Under the pieces are notes generated by a model that saw only the letters and a list, made by a program, of their open reading frames with translations, made no database searches and had not been told where the DNA came from. Below are positions 6,492-10,200 of a stretch of DNA of 10,200 bases, in pieces. The stretch is from Bordetella parapertussis (GTDB lineage Bacteria > Pseudomonadota > Gammaproteobacteria > Burkholderiales > Burkholderiaceae_C): contig CALQBT020000054.1 in assembly GCA_943328885.2 (NCBI GenBank), positions 1-10,200 on the forward strand, given 5' to 3'. Position 1 is the stretch's first letter. Every line of letters begins with the position of its first letter. Position numbers and translations under genes: made by a program.

Positions 6492-7744
6492 CGCTGCAGG
6501 TGGCGGTGATCGGGGCCGGCATCATGGGCGCTGCCTGCGCGCTGGCGCTGCTGCGCGATGGCCACCGGGTCAGCCTCATCGAGCCGGGCGAAGCGGGCGG
6601 TGAGCAGGCGGCCAGCTATGGCAATGGTGCCTGGCTGAGCCCGGCCTCGGTGGTGCCGATGTCGATGCCCGGCCTGTGGCGCAAGGTTCCGGGCTATCTG
6701 CTCGATCGCAGCGGGCCGCTCACCATTCGCTGGCAGGATCTGCCGGAGCTGATGCCCTGGTTGCTGCGTTTCCTGCGTGCTGGCGCGACCGTGCAGCGGG
6801 TCGAGGCTACCGCGCGGGCACTGTCGGCATTGCTGCACGATTCACCGGCACGACATCGTGCGCTGGCGCAAGCGGCGGGTGTGGCCGATCTGATCGTGCC
6901 TTCCGGTCTGCTCTACGCCTATGCCGATCGTGCCGAGTTCGAAGCCGAGGCGCTGGCCTGGCGCCTGCGTCGCGACAACCGCGTGACCTGGGAGGCAGTG
7001 GAAGGGGCGGATCTGCGGGTGCAGGCACCCGACCTCGCCGAGCGCTACCGGTTCGCGGTGCTGGTACGGGACGGCGCCTATTGCGAGGACCCGGGTGCTT
7101 ATGTCGCGGCGCTGGTCGCGGCCGCTGAGCGCGCCGGGGCGAAGCTCCATCGGGCAAGCGGGCTGGGGTTCAGGCAGGCTGGCGGGCGGCTGGTTGCGGT
7201 GCTCACCGACCAGGGCGAGTGGCCCTGCGACCGCGCAGTGATTGCCGCGGGAATCCGCTCGGCGTCGCTCGCAAGCACGCTGGGCGATCGTATTCCGTTG
7301 GCCAGCGAACGCGGCTATCACGTGATGCTGGCCGATGCGCCGATTCGCCTGCCGGTGCCGGTGATGCCCGCCGACGGCAAGATGGCCAATACGCAGTTGC
7401 GTGCGGGTCTGCGGGTGGCCGGCCAGGTCGAACTGGCGGCAGCCGATTCGCCGCCCGACTGGCGCCGGGCCGAGATCCTCTGGCAGCATGCCCGTCAAGC
7501 CTATCCTGCGCTGGCCGCTTGCGGACGTCAGCCGAGCGCGCGCTGGCTGGGGCATCGCCCTTCCACTCCCGACGGCCTGCCGGTCCTGGGCCCTTCGCCC
7601 TCCTGCGGCGACGTGCTGCTGGCCTTCGGGCACGGCCACGTGGGGCTGGCCGGTGCGCCCGCGAGCGCGGAGCTGATCGCCGACCTCGTCGCCGGGCGCA
7701 CGCCGAGCATCGAGGCGCACCCGTATCGCGCTCAGCGCTTCTGA
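6488..7744 (+). CDS. FAD-dependent oxidoreductase, D-amino-acid dehydrogenase (DadA)-like
   Basis: A 418-residue flavoprotein of the DAO/DadA family, which oxidises a carbon-nitrogen bond of a D-amino or secondary amino acid and passes electrons to the respiratory chain. The FAD-binding Rossmann start is VAVIGAGIMGAACAL (glycines 9, 11, 14), with the ribose-binding E32 in LIEPG. Further family stretches are ASYGNGAWLSPASVVP (41-56), a second FAD contact near VIAAGIRS, and the C-terminal signature WLGHRPSTPDGLPVLGPSP (353-371), close to the DadA pattern GxRPxTPDGLPxxG. Length is near that of E. coli DadA (432). The start overlaps the preceding stop (ATGA), with a weak CAGG as ribosome binding site, implying coupled translation. 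As last gene of the operon it would act on the product of the racemase-type enzyme. Family members oxidise D-alanine, D-proline, glycine, sarcosine and opines, so the substrate remains open. Confidence 0.9.
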   Translation: MTLQVAVIGAGIMGAACALALLRDGHRVSLIEPGEAGGEQAASYGNGAWLSPASVVPMSMPGLWRKVPGYLLDRSGPLTIRWQDLPELMPWLLRFLRAGATVQRVEATARALSALLHDSPARHRALAQAAGVADLIVPSGLLYAYADRAEFEAEALAWRLRRDNRVTWEAVEGADLRVQAPDLAERYRFAVLVRDGAYCEDPGAYVAALVAAAERAGAKLHRASGLGFRQAGGRLVAVLTDQGEWPCDRAVIAAGIRSASLASTLGDRIPLASERGYHVMLADAPIRLPVPVMPADGKMANTQLRAGLRVAGQVELAAADSPPDWRRAEILWQHARQAYPALAACGRQPSARWLGHRPSTPDGLPVLGPSPSCGDVLLAFGHGHVGLAGAPASAELIADLVAGRTPSIEAHPYRAQRF

Positions 7745-7839
7745 ATGCGCCGCTTCGCGCCAGTCCGATCAGGGCGTGTCGGTCAGCAGTAGGCGATCCA
7801 TCGCCCGCACACGATGATGGTGATCCAAAGCGCCCCCCC
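7745..7839. other. Junction sequence between DadA-like gene and MFS remnant
   Basis: About 95 bases that match neither neighbouring protein. They contain a small inverted repeat GGCGAT-CC-ATCGCC (7792-7805) and end in a run of eight C (7833-7840), exactly where resemblance to the MFS transporter begins. No promoter or ribosome binding site is evident. Confidence 0.45.
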
Positions 7840-8562
7840 CTGCTGGCCATCCTTGTGGGCTGGCCGCTTGCGCGCCTGTTCCGTCGTCGTCCCGAGGACG
7901 TCGGCGAGACCATCGACGGCCTGCCGCCGGCTGTGGCCCAGGCAGGCGAACCCGAGGCCCCGGGGCCGCGCGAATTCACCGCCCGCGAGGCCCTGCGTAC
8001 CAGCGCATTCTGGTTGCTGTCGCTGGGCCACGCCTTTTCGCTGCTCGTGGCCTATGCGGTCAGCGTCCACGCCATCACGCACATGAAGGAAGGGCTGGGC
8101 TACACGTTGGCGCAGGCCTCGCTGTTCATCACGCTGATGACCGTATCGCAGGTGTGCGGTGTGCTGCTCGGCTGGTGGATCGGAGACAAGTACGAGGAGC
8201 GCCTGCTGGCGGCCGGGTGCATGCTGATGCATGGCGCCGGCCTGCTGATGCTGACCTATGTCACCGGGACCGGGATGCTCGTCGCGTTCGCCCTGCTGCA
8301 CGGCGGCGCTTGGGGGCTGCGCGGCCCGTTCATGCAGGCCATCCGGGCCGACTACTTCGGCCGTCGTTCGAGCGGCATGATCCTCGGCCTGTCGGCGCTC
8401 ATCATCGTGATCGGGCAGATCGGCGGCCAGATCGTGGCCGGAATCTTCACCGATATCACGGGCAACTACCGCATGGGATTCACCGTCCTCGCGATCCTCG
8501 CGATCATCGGGTCGCTCTTATTCCTGCTGGCCAAGCGGCCGGTGCTTAAAGCGGCAGTTTGA
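7840..8562 (+). pseudogene. Major facilitator superfamily transporter, C-terminal half only
   Basis: About 240 codons encode the central cytoplasmic loop and the last six membrane helices of an MFS permease. Resemblance starts at LLAILVGWPLARLFRRRPED, the usual end of helix 6, and continues through EALRTSAFWLLSLGHAFSLL (helix 7), the conserved loop GWWIGDKYEERL, LRGPFMQAIRADYFGRR, and two final helices ending LLAKRP. The first six helices (about 190 residues) are absent. Upstream, the same frame is open only because it lies antisense or out of frame to the DadA-like gene, and no start codon with a ribosome binding site precedes the fragment. The break coincides with a run of eight C. A half transporter is unlikely to work, so I call it a remnant, probably of a second uptake system. 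It ends inside the convergent ornithine cyclodeaminase-like gene (17-base overlap). Confidence 0.8.
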
Positions 8563-9511
8563 CGCCCAGGCCGCGCTGTAGCGCGGTTTCGTAGACCACT
8601 TGTGCCGCCGCCAGGTCGGCCAGGGCGTGGCCCGAGTAAATGAACATCGCACGCTGTTGCGCCGAAGTCCGGCCCGGCTTCGCGCCGGTCGTCAGGTCGG
8701 CAAGGTCCGCTTCGTAAGGGCCGCCAAAATTCATGCGCCCCATGGTGGCGAGCGCTTTCGTCTGCTCATGCTCATCGGTGGCGAGGATGTCGACGCCGCG
8801 CAGGGTGGTGCGGTCCCACGACCTGCCGAGGTCGACCGCCGATGCAAAGGCCCCGGGCGCGAGCCAGGCGGTATCGAGAAACTCGAGGGTAGGAGCGCCC
8901 TCGGGAACGGTAGTGATGACCACATCCAGGCCTTCAACGGCCTCCCGCGGCGTGGTCGTCGTGCGCGCATCCAGCCCGAGGGCACGTGCCGCAGCGGCGA
9001 ATTTTTCCGCGCTGGCGAGTGTCCGGCTGCAGGCGACTACGCTGCGCAAGCGGGGCAACACCAGGCGCATCGCGTCGAGGTGGCTGTAGGCCTGCACGCC
9101 GCATCCGACGAACCCGATCGTCTCGCTGTCGGCGCGGGCGAGGGATTGCGCCGCAATCGCCGTCATCGCGCCCGTGCGCGTGGCGGTAATCCAGTTGCCG
9201 CCCATGACGGCAAGGGGCGCGCCGGATTTCACGTCCGAGAGGATGATGAGGCTGCAGATCGTCGGTCCCGTCGTTTGTGCGGCGGGCACGAGTCCGAACC
9301 ACTTCATCCCGGCATAGCCGGACGCCTGCAGCACCGCGGGTTTGGCCTGGAAGAAGTGGCCGGATCCGAGCGTCAGTACGGACTTGGAGGCGGCGCGGGC
9401 GGTACCCCGGGCTTGCTCTGCGAAGGCCTCTGCAACCACTTCGCGAAGGCGGTCGAGCGGAATCGAGGCGCCTGCGACTTCGGCTTCTGAAAGGTAGAGG
9501 AGGTGTTCCAT
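8546..9511 (-). CDS. Ornithine cyclodeaminase/mu-crystallin family protein
   Basis: Cytoplasmic NAD(P)-dependent enzyme of 321 residues, full length for the family, whose members include ornithine cyclodeaminase, alanine dehydrogenase (archaeal type), ketimine reductases and pyrroline-2-carboxylate reductases. The substrate-binding part has GMKWFG (K70) and TATRTGAMTAIA (R112), both carboxylate contacts in relatives. The Rossmann domain has IGFVGCGVQAYSHLDAM (glycines 134, 137, 139 region) and the active-site stretch FASAVDLGRSWD (223-233, D227 the likely acid). True ornithine cyclodeaminases carry a GDxPGKTE-like motif here; its absence suggests a different substrate, with imine reduction a reasonable guess. 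The start at 9511 has no clear Shine-Dalgarno sequence. It is transcribed against the TRAP operon, so its link to that pathway rests on proximity and chemistry only. Confidence 0.88.
   Translation of the reverse strand: MEHLLYLSEAEVAGASIPLDRLREVVAEAFAEQARGTARAASKSVLTLGSGHFFQAKPAVLQASGYAGMKWFGLVPAAQTTGPTICSLIILSDVKSGAPLAVMGGNWITATRTGAMTAIAAQSLARADSETIGFVGCGVQAYSHLDAMRLVLPRLRSVVACSRTLASAEKFAAAARALGLDARTTTTPREAVEGLDVVITTVPEGAPTLEFLDTAWLAPGAFASAVDLGRSWDRTTLRGVDILATDEHEQTKALATMGRMNFGGPYEADLADLTTGAKPGRTSAQQRAMFIYSGHALADLAAAQVVYETALQRGLGVKLPL
8571..8586 (+). terminator. Weak hairpin that could end plus-strand transcripts
   Basis: CCGCGC-TGTA-GCGCGG is a perfect 6-base stem followed by TTTC, extendable by two G-U pairs in RNA. 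It lies just past the MFS remnant's stop, inside the 3' end of the convergent gene. The T-run is short, so a terminator role is only possible. Confidence 0.2.
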
Positions 9512-9530
9512 GGCCGGCAGTTTAGGCGGG

Positions 9531-9548
9531 GCACCGCCTTCGCGGTGC
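9531..9548 (-). other. GC-rich hairpin in the leader of the ornithine cyclodeaminase-like gene
   Basis: GCACCGC-CTTC-GCGGTGC is a perfect 7-base stem with a four-base loop (GAAG on the transcribed minus strand, a stable GNRA-like shape). It lies 20 bases before the ATG at 9511 and after the stop of the debris at 9558. No T-run follows, so it could be a leader stem or a remnant of the previous gene's terminator. Confidence 0.35.
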
Positions 9549-9557
9549 GGCGGACGG

Positions 9558-9620
9558 CTATTTCTTCAGGTTGCCGTACAGCATCGCGACCCATTTCTCT
9601 GGCGGCAGGAGTCCAGGACT
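9558..9620 (-). pseudogene. Short unidentified protein tail after the NHL remnant
   Basis: In a frame different from the NHL fragment, about 20 codons read HSSPGLLPPEKWVAMLYGNL then KK and stop at TAG (9558-9560). This looks like a genuine protein C-terminus. The ending PPEKW...YGN is reminiscent of the last helix of amidohydrolase-2 family proteins, but the stretch is far too short to assign. It is joined to the NHL fragment near 9608-9620, a second case in this window of an N-terminal fragment meeting an unrelated tail. Confidence 0.35.
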
Positions 9621-9877
9621 GCTATGCGCTTGTTCTTGTAGCCATCGGCGACCTAGGCCTCGTTGGTCTTCGGGTCGACCCAGATCTTGGCGACACGCCC
9701 GAAATTCTCGAGGTCGTTGCTGCTTGCGTTCTTGTCGTGTCCGCCGACCTGCAGCAGGAACTTGCCGTCCTTGGTGAATTTCTCCTTGGTGAATTTCAAC
9801 AGCTGCGCGTCCTTGGAGCCGTTGCCGCCGATCCACACGTTGACTTTGTGGTCCACGTGGATGCCGTGATTGGGGAT
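9608..9877 (-). pseudogene. NHL-repeat protein fragment (peptidylglycine alpha-amidating lyase-like)
   Basis: Reading from 9877 down, about 75 codons give NHGIHVDHKVNVWIGGNG, KDAQLLKFTK, GKFLLQVGGHDKNASSNDLE, NFGRVAKIWVDPKTNEA, then a TAG stop (9653-9655), and in the same frame VADGYKNKRIAVLDS. This is the beta-propeller (NHL) core of bacterial proteins annotated as peptidyl-alpha-hydroxyglycine alpha-amidating lyase-like. Relatives have EVYVADGYGN at the stop position, so TAG most likely replaced a Tyr codon. Expected sequence on both sides (signal peptide and early blades, later blades) is missing. A tandem 15-base duplication adds five residues (KFTKE before KFTKDGKF). The parts add up to a decayed fragment; no start codon or ribosome binding site belongs to it. 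Confidence 0.75.
9768..9797. repeat. Tandem 15-base duplication inside the NHL fragment
   Basis: TCCTTGGTGAATTTC occurs twice in a row (9768-9782 and 9783-9797) without mismatch. It adds five codons in frame on the minus strand (KFTKE/KFTKD). It is absent from the usual NHL motif LKFTxDGKFL, so it looks like a slippage event after the gene lost its role. Confidence 0.85.
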
Positions 9878-10090
9878 AGGTTTTTCAAACACCCTTTTCC
9901 TTTCCCATGGCGCCCCGAACACGGCCCTCGACAGCCCTCGACGCGTGTGAATCGGTCTTTGAAGGTGGCTGAGAACTGCAGCTGGGCTTGGCACTTGAAA
10001 TCCATGTCGACCCGCAGCGCCGAGGCTCGCGGCTCTGGTTGCCAGGCGCCTGAGCCTGGGCAGCACTGGCGACTGAGGGCCTGCCAGCGG
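9878..10090. other. Non-coding or degraded stretch before hbd copy 2
   Basis: About 210 bases with no gene I can support on either strand. It contains a 9-base direct repeat GCCCTCGAC (9924-9932 and 9934-9942) and a pyrimidine-rich patch near 9886-9906. It is presumably the upstream region of the second hbd copy, but no clear -10/-35 pair is visible. Confidence 0.45.
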
Positions 10091-10096
10091 TTAAGC

Positions 10097-10111
10097 TGCT
10101 GCGCTGCAGCA
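10097..10111. promoter_or_regulatory. Near-perfect palindrome, copy of the probable operator
   Basis: TGCTGCG-C-TGCAGCA, one mismatch from a perfect inverted repeat, 20 bases before the ATG at 10132. The inner motif CTGC-GCT-GCAG still fits CTGCN3GCAG although the bases between the half-sites changed relative to copy 1, which suggests the half-sites are what is kept. Confidence 0.45.
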
Positions 10112-10131
10112 TCAAACAAAGGAGCATCTGC

Positions 10132-10200
10132 ATGGACATCCAGACCATCGGCGTGATCGGCGCCGGCACCATGGGCAACGGCATCGCACAGGCCTGCGCG
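10132..10200 (+). CDS. hbd: 3-Hydroxybutyryl-CoA dehydrogenase, N-terminal part (copy 2, cut by window)
   Basis: The visible 23 codons (IGVIGAGTMGNGIAQACA after MDIQT) are identical to copy 1 and form the NAD-binding beta-alpha start of 3-hydroxybutyryl-CoA dehydrogenase, which interconverts 3-hydroxybutyryl-CoA and acetoacetyl-CoA in butyrate or polyhydroxybutyrate metabolism. The ribosome binding site AAAGGAG (10118-10124), 7 bases before the ATG, is intact, unlike copy 1. This is the likely functional gene, but that needs the sequence beyond the window. Relatives called PaaH or FadB-like dehydrogenases share this start. Confidence 0.8.
   Translation, partial: MDIQTIGVIGAGTMGNGIAQACA

Larger units (their letters stand above)
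10091..10200 (+). repeat. Direct repeat, copy 2 (hbd leader and first 23 codons)
   Basis: Counterpart of 1733-1842, same orientation, six differences in 110 bases and none in the last 79. It reaches the window edge, so its true length is unknown. Confidence 0.95.

Noticed and set aside
7796..7838. Minus-strand stretch reading GALWITIIVCG, similar to the first helix of some MFS transporters, next to the MFS break, suggesting an inverted N-terminal piece
   Set aside because: Only about ten residues are involved and it stops after RWIAYC; chance resemblance of a hydrophobic stretch is likely.
1..10200. Insertion sequence, integrase, tRNA attachment site or CRISPR array explaining the direct repeats
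   Set aside because: No transposase or recombinase protein motif, no cloverleaf, and no regularly spaced repeats were found on either strand; the only long repeat is the hbd 5' end itself.

Overview
The window is GC-rich and bacterial. Gene families, codon use and layout (a betaproteobacterial-type 3-hydroxybutyryl-CoA dehydrogenase, an ACAD10/11-like acyl-CoA dehydrogenase, a TAXI-TRAP transporter next to catabolic enzymes, an alpha-amidating-lyase-like NHL protein) suggest a member of the Burkholderiales or a relative. This is inference from protein resemblance; no rRNA, tRNA or other marker is present.

Left part (1-1773): two genes on the minus strand, the start of an isocitrate lyase/PEP mutase family protein (cut by the window edge) and a complete acyl-CoA dehydrogenase. 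They are followed by a 332-base divergent control region with a -10 box and a perfect 15-base palindrome. Then (1774-2236) comes a broken gene: the first 104 codons of a 3-hydroxybutyryl-CoA dehydrogenase, abruptly joined in another frame to a short unidentified C-terminal tail.

Centre (2488-7744): a tight plus-strand operon of four genes with spacings of 3, -4 and -4 bases. It encodes a TAXI periplasmic binding protein, a fused DctQ-DctM TRAP permease, a muconate-lactonizing/racemase-type enolase-superfamily enzyme with all catalytic residues, and a DadA-like FAD-dependent dehydrogenase. After it lies the C-terminal half only of an MFS transporter (7840-8562). A convergent minus-strand gene of the ornithine cyclodeaminase/mu-crystallin family overlaps its end by 17 bases. 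Read together, the set looks like uptake of a small carboxylate or amino-acid-like compound, epimerisation or cycloisomerisation, flavin-dependent oxidation, and NAD(P)-linked handling of an imine. The actual substrate cannot be read from the sequence.

Right part (9512-10200): minus-strand gene debris, namely a fragment of an NHL-repeat protein with an in-frame stop and a 15-base tandem duplication, and a different short C-terminal tail. Then the 5' end of 3-hydroxybutyryl-CoA dehydrogenase appears a second time with an intact ribosome binding site and runs off the window.

The most striking structural fact is that the operon and all the debris lie between two direct copies (spaced 8358 bases) of the same dehydrogenase 5' end. 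They are identical over at least the last 79 visible bases. This suggests an inserted or duplicated accessory segment that could be lost by recombination between the copies. No transposase, integrase, CRISPR array or RNA gene was seen.
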